A stretch of DNA of 64,000 nt from Lentzea flava. Lineage in GTDB: Bacteria > Actinomycetota > Actinomycetes > Mycobacteriales > Pseudonocardiaceae. Position 1 is the first letter of the stretch. Each line of letters opens with the position of its first letter. Both the position numbers and the translations under genes were made by a program. Below are positions 44,183 through 53,950 of this stretch, piece after piece. Location: positions 19,684 to 83,683 of the forward strand of contig NZ_BMRE01000040.1 in the NCBI RefSeq assembly GCF_014648475.1, in the 5' to 3' direction. Below the pieces are notes generated by a model. It saw nothing but the letters and a program-made list of their open reading frames with translations, made no database searches and was not told where the DNA came from.

Positions 44183-44972
44183 CGTCATCTACCCGCGGCT
44201 CATCGGCGCGAAGCTGCGCAGCCAGCTGGCCTACCGCACGTCGTTCGCACTCGACTTCGTCGCCCAGATCCTGGCTCAGTGGATCGAGCTGTTCGTGATC
44301 CTGGTGCTGTTCAGCCAGGTGAGCGCGCTCGGAGGGTTCTCCAGGGAAGAAGTGCTGCTGATGTACGCGTTCGCGGGCGCGGCGTTCGGCGTCGCGGACC
44401 TGTTCGCCGGGCAGCTCGACAACCTGCCGACCTACATCCGCACCGGCAGCTTCGACGTGCTGCTGATGCGGCCGCTCGGCACGTTGCCGCAGATCATGGT
44501 GTCGGACATCAGGTTGCGCCGGATCGGGCGCATCGCCGGTGCGGCGGCCGTGATGATCTACGCGTTGCTGCACGTCCACATCGACTGGACGCCCGCCAAG
44601 GTCCTGCTGACCATCGCCACGCCGCTCGCCGGCACGGTCATCTACAGCTCGGTCTGGATCATGGCGTGCTCGGTGTGCTTCTGGATCGTCGAGGGGCGCG
44701 AGTTCGCCAACGCGGTCACCTACGGCAGCAACGCCTTCACGTCGTACCCGATCAACGTCTACTCCCGGCCGCTGCGCTGGTTCATGGCGTACGTCGTGCC
44801 GGGTGCGTTCGTGGCGTACTACCCGAGCATCGCGCTGCTCGGGAAGCAGGATCCGCTCGGCCTTCCAGGCTGGGTCGGCTGGACATCACCGCTCGTCGCG
44901 GCGCTGGCGGCAGGGGTGGCCGGGCTGGTGTGGCGGTTCGCGGTCAGGCACTACCGGGGAACGGGATCATGA
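44175..44972 (+). CDS. ABC-2 type permease, second subunit
   Basis: A 265-residue permease homologous in layout to the first: RSQLAYRTSFALDFVAQIL, then YIRTGSFDVLLMRPLGTLPQ as the cytoplasmic segment between helices, and six membrane segments. Overlaps the upstream gene by 8 nt and the ATPase gene by 4 nt, so translation is coupled. Confidence 0.87.
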   Translation: MADVIYPRLIGAKLRSQLAYRTSFALDFVAQILAQWIELFVILVLFSQVSALGGFSREEVLLMYAFAGAAFGVADLFAGQLDNLPTYIRTGSFDVLLMRPLGTLPQIMVSDIRLRRIGRIAGAAAVMIYALLHVHIDWTPAKVLLTIATPLAGTVIYSSVWIMACSVCFWIVEGREFANAVTYGSNAFTSYPINVYSRPLRWFMAYVVPGAFVAYYPSIALLGKQDPLGLPGWVGWTSPLVAALAAGVAGLVWRFAVRHYRGTGS

Positions 44973-45940
44973 TCGAGGTCAGGGAGCTCCGCAGGGAGTT
45001 CAAGGTCGCCACGTCCAAAGGCTTGCGGCGCAACTACAAGACGGTCACGGCGGTCGACGGCGTCACGTTCGACGTCGCAGCGGGCGAGGCCGTCGGGTAC
45101 GTCGGGCCGAACGGTGCCGGCAAGTCCACGACGATCAAGATGCTGACCGGGATCCTGGTGCCGACCAGCGGCGACATCCGGGTCAGCGGCGTTGACCCGT
45201 CGAAGCAGAGACGCGATCTCGCCAAACGCATCGGCGTCGTGTTCGGCCAGCGCAGCCAGCTCTGGTGGGACCTGCCGCTGAAGGACAGCTTCGACCTGCT
45301 CAAGTCGATCTACCGGGTGTCCGCGCAGGACTACCGGACCAGGCTCGACGAGTGCGTCGAGCTCCTCGGGCTGCAGGAAACCCTGCTCACCCCGGTGCGT
45401 CAGCTCTCGCTGGGACAACGGATGCGCGGCGAAATCACCGCGGCCCTCCTGCACGCACCGGAGCTGCTGGTCCTCGACGAGCCGACCATCGGCCTGGACC
45501 TCGAGTCGAAGGAGCGCCTGCGGGAGTTCCTGAAGGACATCAACACCCGCCGCGGCACCACGCTCCTGCTCACCACGCACGACCTGGACGACATCGAACG
45601 GCTCTGCCCGCGGCTGATGGTGATCGACCACGGCAGGGTGCTCGCCGACGGACCGCTGGACGAGCTGCGAGCCGAGGTCACCCCGGACCGCGAGCTCGTG
45701 ATCGACCTCAGGGAACCCGGACCAGCGCCGGACGTCCCTGGAGTAACGGCGGTGCGCAGCGAGGCCAACGGACTGCGACACCACCTCACGTTCAGGCGAG
45801 CGGAGACGACGGCGGCGCAGCTGATCACCCAGGTGGTCCGGCAGGTCGAGGTGCACGACCTCGCCGTCGTGGAGCCGGAAATCGACGACGTGATTCGGAA
45901 GCTCTACCAACGCCAGGTCGCGCAGGACGCACATCGGTAG
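44969..45940 (+). CDS. ABC exporter ATP-binding protein
   Basis: A 323-residue ATPase: Walker A GPNGAGKST, Q-loop FGQRSQLWWD, signature LSLGQRMRGE (a variant of LSGGQ), Walker B LLVLDEP, and switch TTHDLDD. The long C-terminal extension is typical of ABC-2 exporter ATPases. It follows the two permeases without a gap. Confidence 0.95.
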   Translation: MIEVRELRREFKVATSKGLRRNYKTVTAVDGVTFDVAAGEAVGYVGPNGAGKSTTIKMLTGILVPTSGDIRVSGVDPSKQRRDLAKRIGVVFGQRSQLWWDLPLKDSFDLLKSIYRVSAQDYRTRLDECVELLGLQETLLTPVRQLSLGQRMRGEITAALLHAPELLVLDEPTIGLDLESKERLREFLKDINTRRGTTLLLTTHDLDDIERLCPRLMVIDHGRVLADGPLDELRAEVTPDRELVIDLREPGPAPDVPGVTAVRSEANGLRHHLTFRRAETTAAQLITQVVRQVEVHDLAVVEPEIDDVIRKLYQRQVAQDAHR

Positions 45941-45986
45941 AGTCGTAACCAACGGTAAACGGACACATCGGGCAGAGGGAGAGCGA

Positions 45987-46334
45987 ATGCGCCTAGTCGG
46001 ACCGCTGGCAGCAGCCGTCATCGCGTTGGGTGGCCTGACGGCCTGCGACACGATCCAGGACGTCAGCAACACCGCGGACAAGGTGAAGCTGTGCGCCGAC
46101 GCGATCCAGTTGCTGGGCTTCTCGCCCGACCTGAGCGACCCGCAGAAGGCACTGGAGGACACCCAGGCCAAGGCGAAGGAGCTGCAGAACCTCGCGAACT
46201 CGTCGCCGGACGAGCAGGTGAAGAAGGCTCTGCAGGAAGCGGCCACCGGCATGCAGAACGTCGGCTCCGCCGCGGACTGGGTGCAGCAGAAGGCCGACCT
46301 CGTCGCGAAGGTCTCCTCCGCCTGCGGCGGATGA
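45987..46334 (+). CDS. Small lipoprotein, helical (115 aa)
   Basis: Signal with lipobox GLTACD (Cys20), then an Ala/Gln/Lys-rich helical chain (about 90 residues) ending in CGG. GAGGGAG precedes ATG 45987. Two further Cys (KLCAD, SACGG) may pair. No family recognised; envelope location is clear. Confidence 0.8.
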   Translation: MRLVGPLAAAVIALGGLTACDTIQDVSNTADKVKLCADAIQLLGFSPDLSDPQKALEDTQAKAKELQNLANSSPDEQVKKALQEAATGMQNVGSAADWVQQKADLVAKVSSACGG

Positions 46335-46348
46335 GCACTAGAGCCCTG

Positions 46349-46376
46349 TTGCGCACCTCCGGTGTCGGCCTAGGCT
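46349..46376 (+). promoter_or_regulatory. Promoter of DUF1918 gene
   Basis: TTGCGC (46349-46354), 16-nt spacer, TAGGCT (46371-46376); start near 46383. The spacer is occupied by one operator copy. Confidence 0.5.
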
Positions 46377-46420
46377 TTACGCGTTCGACGCGCAATGCCT
46401 CACGCCGCACACCGGAGGTG
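46354..46420. promoter_or_regulatory. Twin operator copies flanking the DUF1918 start site
   Basis: CACCTCCGGTGT (46354-46365) and its exact reverse complement ACACCGGAGGTG (46409-46420). Each is itself CACC-N3-GGTG. One lies between -35 and -10; the other covers the GGAGGTG ribosome binding site. In a read-through transcript the two arms would pair and hide the RBS. Confidence 0.6.
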
Positions 46421-46430
46421 TCGCAGAACC

Positions 46431-46622
46431 ATGCAAGCAACAGTGGGTGACAGGCTCCACGTCCACAGCCGCTCCGTGGGACTCGAGGAGCGCCTGGGCG
46501 AGATCCTCGAAGTGCGCGGGACCGACGGCCAGCCGCCGTACCTGGTCCGTTTCAACGACGGCCACGAGGGTCTGGTGTTCCCCGGCCCCGACTGCATCGT
46601 CGAGCCGCGCAGCGAGATCTAA
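46431..46622 (+). CDS. DUF1918 domain protein (63 aa)
   Basis: A small beta-barrel-like protein: ATVGDRLHVHSRSVG at the start and PYLVRFNDGHEGLVFPGPDC later are the DUF1918 pattern. Widespread in actinobacteria, role unknown. ATG 46431 has GGAGGTG about 11 nt upstream. Its stop overlaps the convergent IMPase stop (CTAA). Confidence 0.9.
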   Translation: MQATVGDRLHVHSRSVGLEERLGEILEVRGTDGQPPYLVRFNDGHEGLVFPGPDCIVEPRSEI

Positions 46623-47440
46623 CCCAGGACCGTGCTGATCAACTCCTCGGCGAGCTGAGGAGTCGCTGCCGCCACGCCTGACCACCGCCTGGTCAGGTCG
46701 GGTTCGAACGTGAACGGCCGCCCGTGCAGGTCGACCAGCACCCCGCCCGCGGCAGGCACGGTGACCAGCGCCGTCGCGAGGTCCATGATCCGGTGCGTGT
46801 CGCTGCCCGGATCGATGAACGCGTCGACGGTGCCCTCGGCGACCAGCATCGTTTCGAGGCAGGTCGTGCACAGCACGCGGATGCGGTCGGCGCGGTTCGC
46901 GATGCGCAGCCACGCGTCCTGCGTGCCGGCCTTGGGACGCATCAGACACACGGACGCGCCGTCGAGCGACGTGCGTCCGGTCGTGCGGAAGAACGCAGGC
47001 ACTCCTGCGCGCGCGTGCCACGCACGGCCCGTGTCGAACCACGTCGTGAGAGCTTCCTTGGCCGTGCCGTCCTCGACCAAGGCACCGGCGAAGCAGGAGA
47101 GAGGAACGCCGAACGCGGCGTTCGCGGACCCGTCGACCGGGTCGATCACGAGGGTGATCGAGGAGCCGTTGTCGACGAAGCCGGCTTCCTCGGAGAGCAG
47201 GTTCACGCGGTTGCGGTGGATCGATTCCAGAACCGCGTCCTCGACGATGCGGTCCACGCGCATCGTCGGTGTTCCATCGGCGCCGTCGGCCACTTCTTCG
47301 CGGAGTTCGAGGCGCGTGTGCAGGGATCGGGCGGCCCCGTACGCCGCCGACGCCGCACGGGCGGCGTCGGCGAGCGCGGGGTGCACGTCGTCGGGGAGCT
47401 GTGGCTGGGGAACGGGCCAAGGGATCAGCACGTTCCCCAC
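46619..47440 (-). CDS. Inositol monophosphatase family protein
   Basis: A 273-residue sugar-phosphatase fold: LSEEAGFVD for the first metal Glu, DPVDGSANAAFGVP for the metal/catalytic block and MDLATALVTVPAAGG near the end. In actinobacteria such proteins dephosphorylate inositol-1-P, histidinol-P or nucleotides. The start is uncertain between GTG 47440 and GTG 47431. It follows mdh by 11 nt and is co-transcribed. Confidence 0.87.
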   Translation of the reverse strand: MGNVLIPWPVPQPQLPDDVHPALADAARAASAAYGAARSLHTRLELREEVADGADGTPTMRVDRIVEDAVLESIHRNRVNLLSEEAGFVDNGSSITLVIDPVDGSANAAFGVPLSCFAGALVEDGTAKEALTTWFDTGRAWHARAGVPAFFRTTGRTSLDGASVCLMRPKAGTQDAWLRIANRADRIRVLCTTCLETMLVAEGTVDAFIDPGSDTHRIMDLATALVTVPAAGGVLVDLHGRPFTFEPDLTRRWSGVAAATPQLAEELISTVLG

Positions 47441-47451
47441 ATTGCCACGAT

Positions 47452-48432
<981 letters not shown>

Positions 48433-48518
48433 GAGCCTTCCCGAATGACGATCCTCGTTGACGTCGGGCAGGTCGCCCGGCGTCCCGCACGTTACCAACA
48501 CGTGGACAGTGGCAGAGT

Positions 48519-49124
48519 GTGAGAGTGGACAACCTGGTCGAAGAGGTTGGCGAGGATTACGCCGACGCCAATCTGCCCAATCAGCACTGGGAGAAGCGGT
48601 CTTTCACCGACTGCGACTTCACCGAAGCCGATCTCCGCGAGCTCGTGACGACGGGCTGCACGTTCACCCGGTGCGACTTCACCCGGACGGACCTCGGTGA
48701 GTCGAAACACCACGCGACCGCGTTCCGGCAGTGCACCTTCGACCGCACCGTGCTGACCCGGTCGTCGTTCACCTCGTGCAGCCTCATGGGGTCGAACTTC
48801 GTCGACTGCGTGCTGCGACCGGTCACCTTCACCGAGGTGGACTTCACGCTGGCGTCGTTCGTGAAGGCACCGCTGTACGACCTGAAGCTGGGCGGTCAGC
48901 GGTTCCGGGAGACGAACCTCAGCGAGGCGGACCTGCGCAACACCGACCTCAGCGGTGCCGACCTGATGGGCGCGCGGCTGCTCGACGCCAAGCTGGAGGG
49001 TGCCGACCTGCGCGGGGCGAAGATCGACGCGAACGGGCTCCGGCAGGCCAAGCTCGCCGGAGCCGTGATCGACGTCGACACGGCGATCGCTTTCGCGGCC
49101 GCCTACGGGCTAGTGGTGTCTTGA
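48519..49124 (+). CDS. Pentapeptide-repeat protein, Qnr-like
   Basis: A 201-residue protein made of A(D/N)LXX-type repeats: FTDCDFTEADLREL, FTRCDFTRTDL, then SEADLRNTDLSGADLMGARL. This builds a right-handed quadrilateral helix that mimics B-DNA; relatives bind DNA gyrase and protect it. The N-terminal 25 residues lack repeats. GTG 48519 lacks a clear RBS. It overlaps the next (convergent) gene by 15 nt. Confidence 0.88.
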   Translation: MRVDNLVEEVGEDYADANLPNQHWEKRSFTDCDFTEADLRELVTTGCTFTRCDFTRTDLGESKHHATAFRQCTFDRTVLTRSSFTSCSLMGSNFVDCVLRPVTFTEVDFTLASFVKAPLYDLKLGGQRFRETNLSEADLRNTDLSGADLMGARLLDAKLEGADLRGAKIDANGLRQAKLAGAVIDVDTAIAFAAAYGLVVS

Positions 49125-49415
49125 GTTGATGCGCACGGACGGGTGGATGCGCACCGCCAGTTCCCCGTCCGTGAACTCCACGAGGACGTGCGACTCGCCG
49201 CGGCCGGACCACACGAGCATCCGGCTCGCCCGTTCGCGGTAGAGGTCGACGACGGGCTCCTCGCCGTCGAACCACCGCACCCGCACGGAAGCGGCGACGG
49301 CGTCGAACGACAGCAGCACGTCCTCGACCCGGACAGCCTTGATCCACGGCTCGTCCCCGGCCTCGGGGCTCACCCCGAACGCGTCGACGAACTCGGCGTC
49401 GGACGGGACCAGCAT
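49110..49415 (-). CDS. Hypothetical protein (101 aa), candidate immunity partner of TNT toxin
   Basis: A small acidic alpha/beta protein: SDAEFVDAFGVSPEAGDEPW, then strands VRVRWFDGEE and SHVLVEFTDGELAVRIHPSV. Its ATG overlaps the TGA of the TNT gene by one base (TGATG), so translation is coupled and the ratio fixed. Small, acidic and coupled behind a toxin is the usual layout of an immunity protein. No family recognised; the immunity role is inference. Confidence 0.7.
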   Translation of the reverse strand: MLVPSDAEFVDAFGVSPEAGDEPWIKAVRVEDVLLSFDAVAASVRVRWFDGEEPVVDLYRERASRMLVWSGRGESHVLVEFTDGELAVRIHPSVRINSRHH

Positions 49416-52048
49416 CAGTTGTCGGCTGATCCCGTGATCTCCACCAGCACGCCGTCCGCGACCATCTCCTCGATCGCCTTCGGCAGCAGGTAGGCCGTGC
49501 CGCCACCGGGCTGCTCGAACCACGGCACCGCGACACCGGTCAGCACCTCGAGCGGGCGGCGCAACCGGTACACGCGGTACGGGCGGTTGATCCACGACGG
49601 CACGAGGCTGCGTTCCGGGAACGGCGTGCCCGCCACGTAGACGAGGTTGCCGCTCTGGTCGCCGTAGCGGTCGACCTCGGTGCCCGCCGGCAGCTCGAAC
49701 ATCTGCTTGTGGCGGAACAACGTGAGCGGCGGCTCGCCCGCGAGCGGGGAGATCGGGAACTTCCGCTTCGCCGGCTCCTCCTGCGCGACCGCGGCGGCCA
49801 CCGGTGCGGGCGCGGGCGCCTGCTGCGGTGGTGGCGGAGGCGGCGGGGCCTGCTGTGCCTGCGGCTGGGGCATCGGCGGGCGCTGTGGCGGAACGGGACG
49901 GCGCGGCGGTTCCTCCCGGAAGCCGTTGGCCATCGGACGCGGTGGCGGCGGGGGCGGAGGCGGCGTCCGCACGATCGTGCGGAAGTTGCCCAGCACCAGC
50001 TTGCCGACCAGGTACGCCGAGGCGTCCTCGACCTTGTCGAACCGCACCGGGCTCTTCGGGCCGTGGTCGAACCAGCACACCTCCCAGCTGTCGCCGTCGA
50101 GGCGCAGCGTCCAGGTGCGGTCGGCGGGCTCGCCGATCCGGTACACGCCGTGCGGCACGCTGAGGTCGTCGAGCGCTCGGCGGGTGCCAGCCAGCTCGCG
50201 GTCCTCCTCCGGCGTGACGGTGCGCGGCGGCATCACCGGCTCCGGCTCGGGCTCCGGTTCGGGTTCGGGCTCGTTGAACAGCGCCGCGTCGAACTGGGTC
50301 GTCTCCTCGGCGCGGGTGGGCGCGGGCACCGGCACGGGCGGGGGCGGCGGTGGGGGCGCGGAGACCGGCACCACCGGAGGTGCCGCCGGCGAGGGCTCGG
50401 CGACGGGCTCCGGCTCGAACGCCTGCTGTTCAAAGGACTGCTGCTCGAAAGACTGCTGCTCGAACGCCTTGGGCTCGAAGGACTGCTGCTCGAAGTTCTG
50501 GGCCTCGAACTCGGCGGTGGACTCGATCTCGTCCTCCGCCAGGTCCGGCTCGTCCTCGGCGACCGCGACGACCGGATGCTCCTCGGTGACCTCCGCCGGG
50601 CTCTCCAGCGGCTCGTCGAGGACCGGGCTCCACGCCATCGTGTCCTGCATGGCGTCGCGCGGGCGTTCCTCCGGGACGAGGTGGTCCGTGCGCTCCTCCT
50701 CGCGGTGGTGCGTGAGGAGCTCCGGCTCGTCCGGACCGGCGGTCGGGATCTCGGGTTCGTCGGCGACGTCCACGACGTCGTCTTCGTGGCCGAGGTCCGG
50801 TTCGTTCGGTTCCTCGGTGACGATCTCCGCGGCGGGCTCGGCGACCGGCTCCGGTTCCTCGGCCTCGGTCGCGTGCGGCGCGAAGAGGTCCATGCCCGCG
50901 CCGTAGGTGTCGCGCAGGCGCCTGTCGTCGACGTGGTCGGGCACGCCGTCGGAGTCGAAGACCACCCGATAGGGCGGACCGTCCCCGGTCGGCACCGGCA
51001 TCGGCACCGCGACGGTCGGGCCGATGTCACGAAGCTCCGGCTCCGCCTCGATCTGCGGCTGCTCGGTGGTGACCTCGGCGGCCTGCGGTTCCGGAGCCAG
51101 TTGCTCGAAGTCGTACTCCTCCGGCTCCTCGTCGGCTTCGAACTTCGGCTGCTGCACGAACTGCGTCGCCTCGGCCTGGGGCTGCGGTTCGGGCTCGGGC
51201 TCGGGCTCCGGTTCCGGTTCGAGCAGCTGGGTGCCGGGAGGTGCGGCGGGCGCGCCGAGGTTCGCGGCGGCGGCGAGCCTCGACTCCTCGGAGACCTCCG
51301 GCAGGCTGAACCCTGCGGCCCTGGCGCGGTCGACGAGCTCGGGTTCCGGCGGCACGCCGTACTTGCGCAGGTAGTACGAGACACCCGCGGGCCAGATCCA
51401 CACGCCGTCGGTCTGGAAGCCGGACGGCACGACCTGGGGCGAGTCGGGGTGCAGGACGTCGGCGTCGAAGCCACGTCCGGCCACGGCGACCGGGGCGTTC
51501 GACAGGTATGCGAGCAGCGGCGCGACCTCGGGCTCCGGCACCGGTGGCCGGTTGACCGACGGACGGCCGCCGGGACCCGCGCCGTCGAACACGCGGACCG
51601 TGCGGAACACCGGCGTCGGCGGGTTCAGCCTGCGGCGCAGCCAGTCCGGGACGTTCTCGTCCGCGCGCGGGAAGAACCGCATCTCGTCGAAGTACGCCTG
51701 CTGCGGAGGAGGCGTCTGCCAGCTCGGCTCCGCGCGGTCGAAGTCGAGGTTGTAGCTCGACGGGTGGTCGAGCTGGTAACGGGCGTTCGTCCAGCTGCCC
51801 CGCCCCTCGCGGTGCATGCCTGCTCGCAGCCGGGCGAACAGCGAAGCCACGTCCTGCGGCGGCGCCCAGGAGTGCGAGGTGCCGTCCTGCAACCGCAGTT
51901 CGGCCTCCAGCTCGAAGTACCGGCCGGTGGCTCGGTACTGCGCGATCACGCTGCGCCAGTCCTCCGGCGCGGCCCGCATGAGAGTCAGGCCGATCTGCTT
52001 AACCAGAGCGTCCTGCTCTGTAGGGTTCAACGGCTTCGGCTCGGACAC
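49415..52048 (-). CDS. TNT-domain NAD+ glycohydrolase-type toxin
   Basis: An 877-residue protein with no signal peptide. An N-terminal domain (about 1-110) resembling YezG/DUF600-type folds; a middle globular segment (about 130-290); a roughly 350-residue Glu/Pro/Ala-rich linker with tandem EQQSF repeats; a further domain (RTWTLRLDGDSWEVCWFD); a Pro-rich stretch; and at the C-terminus the tuberculosis necrotizing toxin pattern RYGDQSGNLVYVAGTPF, PERSLVPSW, YRVYRLRRPLEVL and WFEQPGGGTAYLLP. TNT enzymes hydrolyse NAD+. GTG 52048 with GGGGAAG. Delivery route is not apparent; no secretion genes adjoin it. Confidence 0.87.
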   Translation of the reverse strand: MSEPKPLNPTEQDALVKQIGLTLMRAAPEDWRSVIAQYRATGRYFELEAELRLQDGTSHSWAPPQDVASLFARLRAGMHREGRGSWTNARYQLDHPSSYNLDFDRAEPSWQTPPPQQAYFDEMRFFPRADENVPDWLRRRLNPPTPVFRTVRVFDGAGPGGRPSVNRPPVPEPEVAPLLAYLSNAPVAVAGRGFDADVLHPDSPQVVPSGFQTDGVWIWPAGVSYYLRKYGVPPEPELVDRARAAGFSLPEVSEESRLAAAANLGAPAAPPGTQLLEPEPEPEPEPEPQPQAEATQFVQQPKFEADEEPEEYDFEQLAPEPQAAEVTTEQPQIEAEPELRDIGPTVAVPMPVPTGDGPPYRVVFDSDGVPDHVDDRRLRDTYGAGMDLFAPHATEAEEPEPVAEPAAEIVTEEPNEPDLGHEDDVVDVADEPEIPTAGPDEPELLTHHREEERTDHLVPEERPRDAMQDTMAWSPVLDEPLESPAEVTEEHPVVAVAEDEPDLAEDEIESTAEFEAQNFEQQSFEPKAFEQQSFEQQSFEQQAFEPEPVAEPSPAAPPVVPVSAPPPPPPPVPVPAPTRAEETTQFDAALFNEPEPEPEPEPEPVMPPRTVTPEEDRELAGTRRALDDLSVPHGVYRIGEPADRTWTLRLDGDSWEVCWFDHGPKSPVRFDKVEDASAYLVGKLVLGNFRTIVRTPPPPPPPPRPMANGFREEPPRRPVPPQRPPMPQPQAQQAPPPPPPPQQAPAPAPVAAAVAQEEPAKRKFPISPLAGEPPLTLFRHKQMFELPAGTEVDRYGDQSGNLVYVAGTPFPERSLVPSWINRPYRVYRLRRPLEVLTGVAVPWFEQPGGGTAYLLPKAIEEMVADGVLVEITGSADN
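50410..50505. repeat. Tandem 15-bp coding repeats (Glu-Gln-Gln-Ser-Phe)
   Basis: Imperfect 15-bp units of the type TCGAAAGACTGCTGC, about six copies, encode the EQQSF/EQQAF repeats of the TNT protein linker. The reading frame is kept throughout. Confidence 0.85.
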
Positions 52049-52187
52049 GCCAACATCTTCCCCTGCAAATCGCCGGATCGCACACGTCCCCCGCCGCTGC
52101 GCCGAACGGTGGAGGACCGACCATAACGCGGCGGCCCTTCCCGGTTAAAGCTGATCAAGAACACCCTGTCGAGGAGCTGGAGGAGCT

Positions 52188-53105
52188 TTGTCCCGATCCG
52201 CGCAGTTGACCGGTGGTCTGCTGGCAGCGATCGGCGGTGTGGCCGTCGCGGTCCAGGGCCGGGTCAACGGATCGCTGGCGCAGTCGTTGCACAACGGTTT
52301 CCTGGCCGCGTTGATCTCGTTCGGCGGCGGGTGGCTCGTGCTGGTCGCCGCGGTCCTGTCGCGACAGTCCGGACGGGACGGCCTGCGCAGGCTGCGGGAC
52401 TCGCTGGCAGCTCACCGGATCCGCTGGTGGGAGTGCGTCGGCGGGGTCTCCGGCGCGTTCCTGGTGGCCTCGCAGGGAATCGCGATCGCGACGATCGGTG
52501 TGGCGGTGTTCACGGTCGCGGTCGTCGTCGGCCAGGTCGTGAGCAGCCTCGTCGTGGACCGCAGGGGGATCGGGCCGGGCGAGGCCAAGCCGCTCACGAT
52601 CACCCGCGTGCTCGGAGCGGCGGTCGGCGTGGTCGCGGTGGTGGTCGCCGTCTCGCACCGGTTCACGTCGCCGGACGAGTTGTGGCTCGCGGTGCTGCCG
52701 CTGGTCGCGGGACTGCTGATGGGCTGGCAGCAGGCGGTGAACGGGCTGGTGCGCGAGGCCGCCGGCCACTCGGTGGCCACGATCTTGGTGAACTTCACCA
52801 CGGGCACGGCGGCGCTGCTGCTCGTCAACCTGGTGGCCGCGCGCGGCGTGGCCGAGTTCCCCGGTCAGTGGTGGCTCTACCTCGGCGGACTGCTCGGCAT
52901 CGTCGGCGTGGGCGGCGCGATCGTGTCGGTGCGGTTCATCGGCGTGTTGATGGTCGGATTGTGCGCGGTGTGCGGGCAGCTCGTCGGGGCTGTGTTGCTG
53001 GACGCGGTGAGCGGTCACCTCGCGTTGCCGACGGTGATCGGCGTGGTGCTGACGCTGGTGTCGGTGGGCGTCGCCGCGCTGCCCAGTGGGAGGATGAGGA
53101 CGTGA
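52188..53105 (+). CDS. DMT-superfamily transporter (YdcZ/DUF606-like, duplicated)
   Basis: A 305-residue protein with about ten membrane helices, made of two similar halves (QLTGGLLAAIGGVAVAVQGR and the second half's VAGLLMGWQQAVNGLVRE), as in fused YdcZ-type transporters. Start is TTG 52188 with GGAGGAG just upstream. Overlaps folD by 4 nt (GTGA). Substrate unknown. Confidence 0.85.
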   Translation: MSRSAQLTGGLLAAIGGVAVAVQGRVNGSLAQSLHNGFLAALISFGGGWLVLVAAVLSRQSGRDGLRRLRDSLAAHRIRWWECVGGVSGAFLVASQGIAIATIGVAVFTVAVVVGQVVSSLVVDRRGIGPGEAKPLTITRVLGAAVGVVAVVVAVSHRFTSPDELWLAVLPLVAGLLMGWQQAVNGLVREAAGHSVATILVNFTTGTAALLLVNLVAARGVAEFPGQWWLYLGGLLGIVGVGGAIVSVRFIGVLMVGLCAVCGQLVGAVLLDAVSGHLALPTVIGVVLTLVSVGVAALPSGRMRT

Positions 53106-53950
53106 CTGCGACGCTGCTCAACGGCAACGAAACCCGGAACGCGCTGTTCGAGGACCTCAAGGCGCGGGTCGCCGCGCTGCCGGTGCCGGTCGGTCTGGCC
53201 ACCGTGCTGGTCGGTGACGACCCCGGCTCGCACTCGTACGTGAAGGGCAAGCACAGGGCGTGCGAGAAGGTCGGCATCAAGTCGATCCGCCGCGACCTGC
53301 CCGAGTCGACCACGCAGGAGGAGCTGGAAGCCGTCATCGACGAGCTGAACGCGAACCCCGAGGTCACCGCCTACATCGTGCAGCTCCCGCTGCCCAAGCA
53401 CCTGGACGCGAACGCGATCCTGGAGCGCATCGACCCTGCCAAGGACGGCGACGGCCTGCACCCGGTCAACCTGGGCAAGCTCGTCCTCGGTGTCGACGCG
53501 CCGCTGCCCGCGACGCCGCGCGGCATCGTGGAGCTGCTGCGCCGCTACGACGTGCCGCTCGCGGGCGCGAACGTCACCGTGGTCGGCCGCGGCGTCACCG
53601 TGGGCCGCCCGATCGGCCTGCTGCTCACCCGCCGCAGCGAGAACGCGACCGTGACGCTGTGCCACACCGGCACCAAGGACCTCGCGGCCGAGGTGCGCCG
53701 CGCGGACATCGTGATCGCGGGCGCCGGCAGCGCGGGCCTGATCACCAAGGACATGGTCAAGCCGGGCGCGGCCGTGATCGACGTCGGCATCACCCGCACC
53801 GAGGCCGGCCTGGTCGGCGACGTGGCCCCCGACGTCCGCGAGGTCGCCGGCTGGCTCGCCCCGATCCCCGGCGGCGCGGGCCCGATGACCGTGGCGATGC
53901 TGCTGACCAACACCGTCGAAGCCGCCGAGCGCGCCCATGCGACGGTCTGA
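53102..53950 (+). CDS. folD: Bifunctional methylenetetrahydrofolate dehydrogenase/cyclohydrolase
   Basis: A 282-residue one-carbon enzyme interconverting methylene-, methenyl- and formyl-THF. HSYVKGKHRACEKVGI carries the catalytic Lys region, VQLPLPKHLD and VVGRGVTVGRPIGLLL the NADP loop, and GGAGPMTVAMLLTNT the end. GTG 53102 with GGGAGG. It overlaps the DMT gene by 4 nt and the DUF3017 gene by 14 nt, so it is in an operon. Confidence 0.96.
   Translation: MTATLLNGNETRNALFEDLKARVAALPVPVGLATVLVGDDPGSHSYVKGKHRACEKVGIKSIRRDLPESTTQEELEAVIDELNANPEVTAYIVQLPLPKHLDANAILERIDPAKDGDGLHPVNLGKLVLGVDAPLPATPRGIVELLRRYDVPLAGANVTVVGRGVTVGRPIGLLLTRRSENATVTLCHTGTKDLAAEVRRADIVIAGAGSAGLITKDMVKPGAAVIDVGITRTEAGLVGDVAPDVREVAGWLAPIPGGAGPMTVAMLLTNTVEAAERAHATV

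Noticed and set aside
50410..50505. Regular 15-bp units that could be a CRISPR-like array
   Set aside because: Unit length and in-frame EQQSF coding show a protein repeat.
49709..52126. 805-codon plus-strand frame over the TNT gene
   Set aside because: Antisense of a Glu/Pro-rich coding region; Leu/Arg/Gly repetition only.
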